The position numbers and the translations under genes are program-made. Below, piece after piece: positions 1 through 5,858 of a DNA stretch of 32,366 nt. The notes beneath the pieces were generated by a model, which did not search any database, had not been told where the DNA came from, and saw only the letters and a list, made by a program, of their open reading frames with translations. This DNA comes from a virus: the IMG/VR virus record IMGVR_UViG_3300042379_000132, positions 1 through 32,366 of that record; one strand, written 5' to 3'. Numbering within the stretch: position 1 is the first letter of the stretch; each line of letters begins with the position of its first letter.

Positions 1-40
1 CAAAAGCGTCTGTTATTGTTTTAAATGTTTTATTGTTCAT
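1..40 (-). CDS. Start of a gene cut by the left window edge
   Basis: Only the first 13 codons are present (MNNKTFKTITDAF). The ATG overlaps the TGA of the upstream 121-residue gene as ATGA, the same coupling used across this operon, which is the main reason to believe the start. The function cannot be judged. Confidence 0.55.
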   Translation of the reverse strand, partial: MNNKTFKTITDAF

Positions 41-402
41 TTTATTTCGTTGTTATACTCATTGAAAACTATTCTAACTTTACGTAACATGTCGTTCAAA
101 CAACTAGCGCATGAAGTTGGTCGTTCGTTTGTTTTAAAGACTCTATTGTAAACCTTTAAGAACTCTATTTGTTGACTTGGTTTAATCTTAACAGATATTT
201 GAGGTAATAGTTCCTCTAATAGCTTGTATTCAGGTTCTGTTAAACATTCTGGAGTCTTGTAAGGAAATAGTTTGTTTAATACTTCTTTACGTTTATCACA
301 TCCACAATCTTTTCCTGCAATAAATTTAACAGCTTTGTCAATTCCTGTTGCTTCAGTAAACTTAGCTACTGTATCTCCAAATCCTTTTGATCTTTTTGCC
401 AT
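37..402 (-). CDS. Conserved hypothetical phage protein with paired cysteines (121 aa)
   Basis: This is a small basic protein with an N-terminal segment GFGDTVAKFTEATGIDK, a Cys-Gly-Cys-Asp motif near residue 33, and a second Cys-Ala-Ser-Cys pair near residue 98. The four cysteines could bind a metal such as zinc; that is inference. I recall similar proteins in flavobacterial phages but know no function. The ATG lies inside the end of the sigma-like gene (37-base overlap), and its stop overlaps the next start as ATGA, so it belongs to the same transcription unit. I see no signal peptide or membrane segment. Confidence 0.75.
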   Translation of the reverse strand: MAKRSKGFGDTVAKFTEATGIDKAVKFIAGKDCGCDKRKEVLNKLFPYKTPECLTEPEYKLLEELLPQISVKIKPSQQIEFLKVYNRVFKTNERPTSCASCLNDMLRKVRIVFNEYNNEIK

Positions 403-845
403 ATCTTTAATTTTCTTTTACATTTTTTAATAGTGTGAAAAATAGAGGTCAAACTTATTTTAGTTTCCTTTTCTAATTCTCGCATTGACTTACCGCTTCG
501 TAAATATAATAAAAATAGTTGTTGGTCGAACCACTCCCATGTTTTTATTTCATCTTCAACGCTTTGGTAATATAACTCTATTTCGTATGTTTTGTTGTTT
601 TCGTCCTCTGATAGGTCAACCAGAAGGTCAATATCGACCATTGAAACATTACGCTTGCATGAATCATAAAAAGAGTTGCGCAGCATTATCCAAATGAATG
701 ACTTGGTTACTACTTGACCTTTGCCATACTTGTGAAAACGAATGTACATATCTTGCACTATGTCTTCAGCATCAGTTTTAGCACCAAATCGTTTAACAAT
801 TCGTACCCATTCATCATGATACTTCGCAATCTCTTTTAAATTCAT
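366..845 (-). CDS. RNA polymerase sigma-70-like (ECF-type) factor
   Basis: This 159-residue protein has the two-domain layout of small sigma factors. A region-2-like helix with DAEDIVQDMYIRF (residues 26-38) is followed by a segment with SFIWIMLRNSFYDSCKR. A C-terminal region-4-like helix-turn-helix contains GKSMRELEKETKISLTSIF. ECF sigma factors direct host RNA polymerase to alternative promoters. By inference this protein could turn on late phage genes, but the window shows no clear second promoter class to test this. It sits directly downstream of the MazG-type gene and overlaps the next gene by 37 bases. It could also be a sigma-like DNA-binding protein without polymerase activity. Confidence 0.72.
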   Translation of the reverse strand: MNLKEIAKYHDEWVRIVKRFGAKTDAEDIVQDMYIRFHKYGKGQVVTKSFIWIMLRNSFYDSCKRNVSMVDIDLLVDLSEDENNKTYEIELYYQSVEDEIKTWEWFDQQLFLLYLRSGKSMRELEKETKISLTSIFHTIKKCKRKLKIWQKDQKDLEIQ

Positions 846-846
846 G

Positions 847-1131
847 CTACTCTTTTATGAACGTTCCGTTTTCGGTTTTTCCTTTTCGGTATTCAATAAC
901 TTTGAATGCACGTTTTGCACAATCTTCTAATGAGTAACCCATTTGATTTGCTAATATAACAAGTGTTATGTAAGTGTCTCCAAGCGCATCAATCGTCTCT
1001 GAAATGTCTCGCTTTAGTATTGCAGAGGATAGCTCCCCAACCTCTTCCATGACCTTTGCAAGCTGTTGAAACTTATTGTCTGGGTTGTCTAACTTACGAG
1101 CCTTTGCCCAGTTGATTATTTCTCTTTCCAT
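847..1131 (-). CDS. MazG-type nucleotide pyrophosphohydrolase
   Basis: This 94-residue all-alpha protein carries the MazG/dUTPase-superfamily metal-binding pattern: E29, E30 and E33 in MEEVGEL, then E45, D48 and D52 in ETIDALGD. Such enzymes hydrolyse (d)NTPs to the monophosphate and pyrophosphate. In phages they are thought to adjust nucleotide pools or blunt alarmone signalling. I chose the ATG at 1131 because it starts one base after the stop of the membrane-protein gene. An upstream in-frame start at 1176 would extend back into that gene and adds residues without family resemblance. The substrate cannot be told from sequence. Confidence 0.82.
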   Translation of the reverse strand: MEREIINWAKARKLDNPDNKFQQLAKVMEEVGELSSAILKRDISETIDALGDTYITLVILANQMGYSLEDCAKRAFKVIEYRKGKTENGTFIKE

Positions 1132-1132
1132 A

Positions 1133-1330
1133 TTACCAATTTTTACCTGTAAACCAATTATTTTTCCATTCACCAACTAAAGAAACTAAAAACACAACAG
1201 TTCCTATAATAGGTATAAACCATATAAAAGGTTCTATTGAACCATGATACTTTTTGTAGTCTATTTTATTCAACCATCTGTTAAAAAATACGTTAGCTAC
1301 ATAAACTAAGATTATTATTATTGCTTCCAT
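1133..1330 (-). CDS. Small two-span membrane protein (65 aa)
   Basis: There are two hydrophobic segments, about residues 2-16 and 34-52, separated by a basic stretch (RWLNKIDYKKYHG). The protein ends in a Trp-rich tail (GEWKNNWFTGKNW). It overlaps the preceding gene by 13 bases and lies two bases before the MazG start. I recognise no family. A small inner-membrane protein made with early genes could alter host physiology or superinfection, but that is speculation. Confidence 0.6.
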   Translation of the reverse strand: MEAIIIILVYVANVFFNRWLNKIDYKKYHGSIEPFIWFIPIIGTVVFLVSLVGEWKNNWFTGKNW

Positions 1331-1665
1331 TCTTTTAAATATAAATCAATTAAAAATTTTGTTTTCTCAAGGTCTTGCACAAAGTTACCTTTTTTTCTAC
1401 ATCTTACCAGACGTTTAACCAAATCAAATTCCCATGAGTTTAGATCATGGTCTTCTGCAAACTTGTACAAGCTACCTTTCTCATTGTTGTAATAACCTGG
1501 TGCGTTATCGGTCACTACTTCAAAGTAGTTTTCGATAGTGTCAAACTGATGATCTTGCCCTTTGTCGTTTATCACCCAAATATAGCTCTTTGTTTGCCCT
1601 ACAACTTCGTAAACTTTACCGTATGTAAAATTAGCAAAGTGTTTTTCTATACATCTTAATTTCAT
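1318..1665 (-). CDS. DUF3310-like protein with N-terminal small beta domain
   Basis: The protein has two parts. Residues 1-52 look like a small SH3-like beta domain (FTYGKVYEV ... YIWVINDKGQDH). Residues about 60-115 carry the pattern WEFDLVKRLVRCRKKGN followed by DLEKTKFLIDLYLKEW, which resembles DUF3310, a domain common in phages beside nucleotide-metabolism genes. No biochemical role is established. The ATG overlaps the upstream TGA as ATGA. Assignment to DUF3310 is by motif memory and should be read as probable. Confidence 0.65.
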   Translation of the reverse strand: MKLRCIEKHFANFTYGKVYEVVGQTKSYIWVINDKGQDHQFDTIENYFEVVTDNAPGYYNNEKGSLYKFAEDHDLNSWEFDLVKRLVRCRKKGNFVQDLEKTKFLIDLYLKEWKQ

Positions 1666-2024
1666 AAATTATACATTTTTGATATTTCTTCATTAATACC
1701 GTAATCAATTAGGTATCTTTTACCGTTTAATTCTCCCCAGTTTGCTTTGTTATAAAGGTCGCACATATCAATATCAAGCTCTTTAATAGCTGCTTTTACA
1801 ATTGCTATGTCGTAGTGGTCAACTGCCTTAATAGGGTCGTATCGTTTCATTCTGATTATTCCACGTTTGTAACTGTAAAGCTCACCTAATATACCAAGGT
1901 CTTTGTGCTTATTCCAAAGGTCGCGTTCCTGTAAACACTGCAAGTAACCACGCACTGAAATAGGTACTTTAACAACGTGGTCCTTGAAGATGAATACTAC
2001 CCTTGTACTAACTTTTATTTTCAT
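1662..2024 (-). CDS. Hypothetical protein with protein-kinase-like fold features (120 aa)
   Basis: No family is recognised with certainty. The layout recalls a shrunken protein-kinase fold. An N-terminal strand has a conserved-looking lysine (VVKVP, K19), like the ATP-anchoring lysine. LGELYSYKRGIIRMKRYDP is followed by DLYNKANWG (89-97), placed like a catalytic loop, and LIDYGI (105-110), placed like the DFG strand. A true kinase needs about 250 residues, so this would be a degenerate or non-catalytic version. ATGA overlaps join it to both neighbouring genes. Confidence 0.6.
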   Translation of the reverse strand: MKIKVSTRVVFIFKDHVVKVPISVRGYLQCLQERDLWNKHKDLGILGELYSYKRGIIRMKRYDPIKAVDHYDIAIVKAAIKELDIDMCDLYNKANWGELNGKRYLIDYGINEEISKMYNL

Positions 2025-2242
2025 TTTAAAAAGTGTTTTATTATTTCAAATTTACTTTTTTCTATTGTTATGAACTTCCCATCTACCCTAGCAAAGATAC
2101 TATTTGTTTTTAAACTTCGCTTTATATTACACACCCTGCATACTTTTGTTTTGCCTTTTTCGGCTTTGACTTGGTATTTGGAATCGTCTTTTAAAAACAA
2201 AAACAAGGGTAAATTTCGCTTGCAGATAAAACACTTTTTCAT
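2021..2242 (-). CDS. Small zinc-ribbon-like protein (73 aa)
   Basis: Two CxxC pairs are visible, CFIC at residues 4-7 and CRVC at about 35-38, spaced as in treble-clef or zinc-ribbon folds. The rest is basic. Similar short proteins in phages are often HNH-like remnants or DNA-binding adaptors, but no HNH histidine or asparagine is evident, so I do not call it a nuclease. It overlaps its downstream neighbour by four bases and directly follows the 59-residue gene. Confidence 0.6.
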   Translation of the reverse strand: MKKCFICKRNLPLFLFLKDDSKYQVKAEKGKTKVCRVCNIKRSLKTNSIFARVDGKFITIEKSKFEIIKHFLK

Positions 2243-2422
2243 TTAACTTCCGCAGTATAAGCAATCCTCTAAATCATCATTATCTGCACTTGGATTGGTT
2301 TCTATTTCTGGATTCAGTTGTTTTTTCAACTCATAAATTTCCATCATTAACTCCCCATCTGCAAATAAATCCCCTGTTAACTTTGCTTTCAATTGCTCTA
2401 TTTCTTCTTTAATTGTTGTCAT
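2243..2422 (-). CDS. Hypothetical acidic protein (59 aa)
   Basis: A short frame with an N-terminal amphipathic, probably coiled-coil helix (TIKEEIEQLKAKL, then LMMEIYELKKQL), an acidic linker, and a C-terminal CLYCGS motif. It fills the gap between two coupled genes exactly: its stop is at 2243, next to the ATG at 2242, and its start overlaps the stop of the 51-residue gene. No family is recognised. Confidence 0.6.
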   Translation of the reverse strand: MTTIKEEIEQLKAKLTGDLFADGELMMEIYELKKQLNPEIETNPSADNDDLEDCLYCGS

Positions 2423-2564
2423 CGTACTTATTATAAAATGCTTTTCTTATCATTCTGCCTAGGTTAATTACTCCTTTTCTGTTCTCTCTAAACTTCCATC
2501 GGTCGATATCAAACTGCATTGCTATCATCCATCGTTGCCTGTTCTTGTTATTTCTTGAAATCAT
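2409..2564 (-). CDS. Hypothetical basic protein (51 aa)
   Basis: A very basic small protein rich in Arg, Asn and Lys (MISRNNKNRQRWMIAMQF). Its ATG overlaps the upstream TGA as ATGA and its end overlaps the following gene by 14 bases, which supports translation. The charge could suit nucleic-acid binding, but nothing specific is recognised. Confidence 0.58.
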   Translation of the reverse strand: MISRNNKNRQRWMIAMQFDIDRWKFRENRKGVINLGRMIRKAFYNKYDDNN

Positions 2565-2752
2565 AATTTTTCTATTTCTTCTTTAACTTCTTGCCAATAA
2601 TAAATCATTGATTCAACACACGTTTTTAGGCATTCATCAACTGCAATTAAGGCGCATTGTTTACTATGTTCATAATGCATTATACATAATGGTTTAATAG
2701 GGTCTAATTTAAATTTATCAAATAACTCGTGTGCTTTCTCTTTCGGTGTCAT
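2561..2752 (-). CDS. Small conserved phage protein, paralogue B (63 aa)
   Basis: It begins MTPKEKAHELFDKFKL, has a central segment QCALIAVDECL and ends in YYWQEVKEEIEKL. The same three blocks occur in the gene immediately upstream (2749-2982), so the two are tandem paralogues. This family is common in Bacteroidota phages and prophages by my recollection, with no known function. A helix-rich soluble fold is likely. ATGA overlap with the upstream copy implies co-translation. Confidence 0.72.
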   Translation of the reverse strand: MTPKEKAHELFDKFKLDPIKPLCIMHYEHSKQCALIAVDECLKTCVESMIYYWQEVKEEIEKL

Positions 2753-2982
2753 AATTTTTCTAGGTCTTGTTTAACTTCTCGCCAATAATTAATTTGAGTT
2801 GAAAAACCATCTACTTCTAAATAATTTATAACCTCATCAACTGCAATTAATGTGCACTGTATTGCATTTTTAGTATAGCCTTTTAATTTAATATCACAAC
2901 CAAATTCAGTTGGTATTATTTCAGGTGGCATTTTTAACATAATTTTCTCAACCAACTCTTTTGCTTTTTCTTTCGGTGTCAT
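2749..2982 (-). CDS. Small conserved phage protein, paralogue A (77 aa)
   Basis: It shares MTPKEKA, QCTLIAVDE and YWREVKQDLEKL with the downstream gene at 2561-2752, and differs in a longer middle section (residues 15-40). The paralogues sit head to tail with a four-base overlap, so duplication followed by divergence is the simplest reading. The function is unknown. The ATG overlaps the stop of the 102-residue gene. Confidence 0.72.
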   Translation of the reverse strand: MTPKEKAKELVEKIMLKMPPEIIPTEFGCDIKLKGYTKNAIQCTLIAVDEVINYLEVDGFSTQINYWREVKQDLEKL

Positions 2983-3287
2983 TGTATCTGTACTTTAATG
3001 TTTTCTTTAAATTCGTCAATCTGTTTGATAATATCCGAGTAAGTCTGAGCCATTGTCTCGTTGTTATTCTCTACAAATGTAGTGGCAAATCTTTCAACCC
3101 CATTAATGAACTGGTTAATTGTACGTTTAATTTCGTGCTTGTGAAACATATTGTCGCTTACATCATCCAGTGAATGTAGTGCAGATTGGCATAACATCAT
3201 TGCACGTGCTATGTGACTGTAGTATTCAATCGCCTTTAGGCGTTTAGCCTCACTTAAGTCAGCAAGGCTTTTAACGTCTTTCTTCAT
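2979..3287 (-). CDS. Hypothetical helical protein (102 aa)
   Basis: The reading frame is open further upstream, but the ATG at 3287 (MKKDVKSLADLSEAKRL) starts one base after the stop of the DUF3127 gene. Starting earlier would overlap that gene by over 100 bases, so I take 3287. The protein is mostly alpha-helical and charged, with an amphipathic C-terminal half (YSDIIKQIDEFKENIKVQ). No domain is recognised. Its place beside the single-strand binding and recombination genes suggests a role in DNA metabolism, by context only. Confidence 0.62.
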   Translation of the reverse strand: MKKDVKSLADLSEAKRLKAIEYYSHIARAMMLCQSALHSLDDVSDNMFHKHEIKRTINQFINGVERFATTFVENNNETMAQTYSDIIKQIDEFKENIKVQIQ

Positions 3288-3288
3288 A

Positions 3289-3585
3289 TTAAAATGGTTC
3301 TGTTGATTCAACTTTATTAACTCTCCACACGTCAATCGACGTGAAATACTTGCCTTGCCATTCGTTTGTTTTAAAGTTAAACAACACCTCAACTTCTTGG
3401 TCAACCTTGTTATACTGCAAGAACTTATCTACTTTCTCCGTTCCAAAGATTCCAAACTTTACCGCTTGAGGGTATTGGCCTTCTGTCTCTGTTACTACAA
3501 ACTCTATTTTCTTGTTTGCACCCACTTCAATCACTTCTAAAATGTTAGTGATCTTTCCGTTAAATTTCATTTCATTTTTGCCCAT
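3289..3585 (-). CDS. DUF3127 OB-fold protein, probable single-stranded DNA-binding protein
   Basis: The sequence follows the DUF3127 pattern: FNGKITNILEVIEVGANKK, FVVTETEGQYPQAVKF, a central VDQEVEVLFNF strand, and a C-terminal YFTSIDVWRV strand. DUF3127 proteins in Bacteroidota are small OB folds and are thought to bind single-stranded DNA. Here the gene lies between the exonuclease/annealing genes and small early genes, which fits a role as the phage SSB in replication and recombination. An alternative ATG five codons downstream (3570) would give the more usual family start MKFNG. No acidic C-terminal tail like that of bacterial SSB is present. Confidence 0.75.
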   Translation of the reverse strand: MGKNEMKFNGKITNILEVIEVGANKKIEFVVTETEGQYPQAVKFGIFGTEKVDKFLQYNKVDQEVEVLFNFKTNEWQGKYFTSIDVWRVNKVESTEPF

Positions 3586-3724
3586 CTTCTTTTATTTTAT
3601 TGTTTGCTATTTTAAATGCTTCCTTTACGCACTCCGTTACATTGTACTTTTTCTTTTGGTACTTTAACCGCATCCGTATCTCATCGATAGGTATGTCGCT
3701 AAAGTCAACTATACTTCTTTTCAT
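3572..3724 (-). CDS. Hypothetical basic protein (50 aa)
   Basis: A short frame, MKRSIVDFSDIPIDEIRMR at the start and lysine-rich after that, overlaps the exonuclease gene end by 20 bases and the DUF3127 gene start by 14. It fills the only gap in this part of the operon. The pattern of a short acidic helix and a basic tail does not identify a family. Confidence 0.5.
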   Translation of the reverse strand: MKRSIVDFSDIPIDEIRMRLKYQKKKYNVTECVKEAFKIANNKIKEDGQK

Positions 3725-4331
3725 TGATTTGATTTATGTATTGTTTATAATATTCAATTGCTGCCGCTGAACGCTCTAACATTTCCTGTTCAAGTTCTAA
3801 GTCACGGTCAATGGTTAACATTGTTACAAGGCTTTGAATCGGTGTGTCTCGCACTCTATGCAGCTCTTCGCTTTCGTAACCAATTAAGTCGCTTGGTGTA
3901 TCTACCATACAGTATGCAAGTGCAGCGCGATCTACTTTGTAAAGATACATATAGCCCCGTAATTGATACTCATAATCTTTTATGTTAATATCGCTTGGTG
4001 TTGCAGGGAATGTATCAAAGCTCCAAGACGTTTTAATATCTATAATTAACTCATGTGTGTAGATGTCGCATTCTCCTGTTAAAATATTAGTAGACTTGCG
4101 TACTTCGTTCTTTTCGTAGTTAGTAAATAGAACATCGTTAAGTAGTTCAATAGATTGCTCTTCGCATTGTATTCCCTTAGTTACGTACTTGTTATTTAAC
4201 TCAGTAGTATAACCAAAGTAATCTTGCTTAGCAATTGACTTGATGTATGACTTTGCTGTTTCGGACAGTGCCTCACTTTTACTTCGTGAGGCTGTCATAA
4301 TTTTCGGGAGTGATGAACATCTGATTAGCAT
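3705..4331 (-). CDS. YqaJ/lambda-exonuclease-like PD-(D/E)XK nuclease
   Basis: This 208-residue protein shows the nuclease core. An early acidic residue lies in GIQCEEQSIE (E57/E58), then D89 in GECDIY and D98-I-K100 in LIIDIKTS, followed by the Gln motif in YEYQLRGYMYLY. This matches the YqaJ or alkaline-exonuclease type, in which a ring-shaped 5'-3' exonuclease degrades one strand of duplex ends and leaves tails for an annealing protein. An ERF protein is encoded just upstream, making the classic exonuclease-annealase pair. The length is normal for the family. Confidence 0.82.
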   Translation of the reverse strand: MLIRCSSLPKIMTASRSKSEALSETAKSYIKSIAKQDYFGYTTELNNKYVTKGIQCEEQSIELLNDVLFTNYEKNEVRKSTNILTGECDIYTHELIIDIKTSWSFDTFPATPSDINIKDYEYQLRGYMYLYKVDRAALAYCMVDTPSDLIGYESEELHRVRDTPIQSLVTMLTIDRDLELEQEMLERSAAAIEYYKQYINQINEKKYS

Positions 4332-4609
4332 GATTTTTTAAATTTTAATTGATTATACTTTAATAATTCAGCTTCTTCATGTTCCGTTAAGTCTTGTGTA
4401 ACTTCACAATCAATACAAAGTGTATCCGATGTAATATTATACCATTGATGCGTTGCTTTTCCAATAAATTCAACTGATACAAATTCAACTCCTTCTGATA
4501 TTGAATCATAAAAAACAACAGAAGAACCAATAGGAGCAATATATTTTTTCCCTTTTAACGACATTAAAGGTTCGCACTCTTTATCGTATAATTCATATGT
4601 TACTAGCAT
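4325..4609 (-). CDS. Hypothetical protein (94 aa)
   Basis: Predicted beta-rich in its first half (MLVTYELYDKECEPLMSLKG), with an acidic helix near the end (LTEHEEAELLKYNQLKFKK) and scattered cysteines. It sits between the ERF and exonuclease genes with short overlaps on both sides (7 bases each), so it is co-expressed with the recombination pair. No motif is recognised and I assign no function. Confidence 0.62.
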   Translation of the reverse strand: MLVTYELYDKECEPLMSLKGKKYIAPIGSSVVFYDSISEGVEFVSVEFIGKATHQWYNITSDTLCIDCEVTQDLTEHEEAELLKYNQLKFKKSC

Positions 4610-5106
4610 AGCTCTAATTGTTTAGCGGTTAATTCAAACTTTTCTTTTAACTTTTCCATTGTGTACTCGCCTTTTTTGATTTTCTCAAGTGCAGCTTGTA
4701 AACGTTCGTCTGTAATTGTCTCTTTACGCTTGCCTGTTTGCTCGCCACTTGCATCGATGTCTTTATCTGTTACAAGTCCTAACATAGAACTCAAGGTGTA
4801 ACGTCTAAAGTAAGTAAACGCAGACCCCATAACCTGATAATCATTCATTCCTTTAAGCTGCACGTTCATTGGAATATCTGCAATGCTTTCAATAGACTCA
4901 CCGCTTTCAATGTGGAATACTATTGTTTTCATTTGATTATTTACGATTGGTTGCGTAAAACCTAATCCATGTTTTTTCATTAATGGATTGATTACTTTGT
5001 AAATCGCTGTAAGGTCCGCATAAGAATAGCCGTAACCAGCGGTGCCTTTGTGTATTGTTGGTACCTCCTGTTGGAAGTTTGCCAATGCTTTGTATAAATT
5101 TTTCAT
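4603..5106 (-). CDS. erf: ERF-family single-strand annealing protein
   Basis: This 167-residue protein has the ERF core: an N-terminal KALANFQQEVPTIHKG, a YSYADLTAIYKVINPLMKKH block, IADIPMNVQLKGMNDYQVMG, and the FTYFRRYTLSSMLGLVTDKD signature. ERF proteins form rings on single-stranded DNA and anneal complementary strands. Phages use them for circularisation and for recombination-dependent repair. The C-terminal 45 residues form a charged tail typical of the family. The gene is followed by the YqaJ-like exonuclease and the DUF3127 protein, a coherent recombination module. Confidence 0.85.
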   Translation of the reverse strand: MKNLYKALANFQQEVPTIHKGTAGYGYSYADLTAIYKVINPLMKKHGLGFTQPIVNNQMKTIVFHIESGESIESIADIPMNVQLKGMNDYQVMGSAFTYFRRYTLSSMLGLVTDKDIDASGEQTGKRKETITDERLQAALEKIKKGEYTMEKLKEKFELTAKQLELC

Positions 5107-5315
5107 GATACAATTAATTTAACATTGTTTTTCTTAAAGATTGTCATTTCTAAATCGTATTCAATTGAGTCCCAATTTATATTCAAATGGTCAATCAATA
5201 CGTCTTGTTCAAAAGCTCCGAGTACAATCGACCCGTTGTAAATGCTAATTGAAAAGAACTTTGAAGCATCGACCTTACGAAGTATCAATGCTAATTTTCT
5301 GAGGTTTGTTTTCAT
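5103..5315 (-). CDS. Hypothetical protein (70 aa)
   Basis: A small protein with a basic N-terminus (MKTNLRKLALILRKVDASK), then short beta-like segments and an acidic stretch (WDSIEYDLEMTIF). Four-base ATGA overlaps join it to the 55-residue gene before it and the ERF gene after it, so it is translated with the recombination module. No family is recognised. Confidence 0.62.
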   Translation of the reverse strand: MKTNLRKLALILRKVDASKFFSISIYNGSIVLGAFEQDVLIDHLNINWDSIEYDLEMTIFKKNNVKLIVS

Positions 5316-5479
5316 TTTACAACGTAATATTCATCTGTTTTTAAAAATTGATTCCAATCATTTTCGCTCCAATAGTAAGCGCTATCAAACTCTTGTTTTG
5401 ACATTCTGATTGTACGATACTTGTTACCATCCTTTCTGATGGTGTAAGTTCTTGCTGATTTGTTTGCTGTAGTTTTCAT
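5312..5479 (-). CDS. Hypothetical protein, first gene after an internal promoter (55 aa)
   Basis: It starts MKTTANKSARTYTIRKDG, is basic at the N-terminus and aromatic/acidic at the end (YYWSENDWNQFLKTDEYY). The ATG lies about 25 bases downstream of a Bacteroidota-type -7 box and is preceded by an AT-rich leader without a Shine-Dalgarno. As the first gene after this promoter it is likely strongly transcribed. Its stop overlaps the next ATG as ATGA. Function unknown. Confidence 0.65.
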   Translation of the reverse strand: MKTTANKSARTYTIRKDGNKYRTIRMSKQEFDSAYYWSENDWNQFLKTDEYYVVK

Positions 5480-5503
5480 TGTGTGTTTTGTTTAGTTATG
5501 TTA

Positions 5504-5533
5504 CAAATATAATCATTAATTATTAATTTGCAA
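5504..5533 (-). promoter_or_regulatory. Bacteroidota-type promoter for the recombination and early operon
   Basis: Reading the minus strand, TTG (5533-5531), a 19-base spacer and TATATTTG (5511-5504) match the Bacteroidota vegetative consensus TTG-N19-21-TAnnTTTG. The leader ATTTGTAACATAA and the downstream ACACAATG are nearly identical to those of the promoter at 13529-13558. The upstream element lies just beyond the nuclease stop codon, so this promoter can raise expression of everything from 5479 leftward. Confidence 0.78.
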
Positions 5534-5858
5534 CTATTTCTTTAAATTTTTCTAAATTTTTTATTAAATAATATTTGAAACCTTGGTTTTCAACAAGCGT
5601 TTGGAACTCTTTTTGTTTGTCTGATTGCCTTCCAACGTCTGTTTTTACTTCGATAAAATACACGTTACCAAAATGTATCATAATTAAATCAGATACACCC
5701 GAAAACAATCCTGTTGCAATTTTTCTCATTTGTTCCTTTGCATCTTTTGAATCATTAGGTACTGAAAAAATTAAATTTCGTGGATCATGTTTCTTTAAAC
5801 AATAATTATTTCTATACCACATTACTATTTCCTGTTGAATTTTGTCTTCACTTTTCAT
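5523..5858 (-). CDS. VRR-NUC-type nuclease / Holliday-junction-resolvase-like protein
   Basis: A 111-residue PD-(D/E)XK protein of the stand-alone phage VRR-NUC type: Q8 and E10 at the N-terminus, SVPND near residue 33, ATGLFSGVSDLIM with D57, FIEVK with E70 and K72, then the GRQSDKQ segment. Such phage proteins are predicted or shown to cut branched DNA. Lying directly after the helicase, it could resolve replication or recombination junctions. Its ATG overlaps the helicase TGA by four bases. Family assignment is firm; the exact substrate is inference. Confidence 0.85.
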   Translation of the reverse strand: MKSEDKIQQEIVMWYRNNYCLKKHDPRNLIFSVPNDSKDAKEQMRKIATGLFSGVSDLIMIHFGNVYFIEVKTDVGRQSDKQKEFQTLVENQGFKYYLIKNLEKFKEIVAN

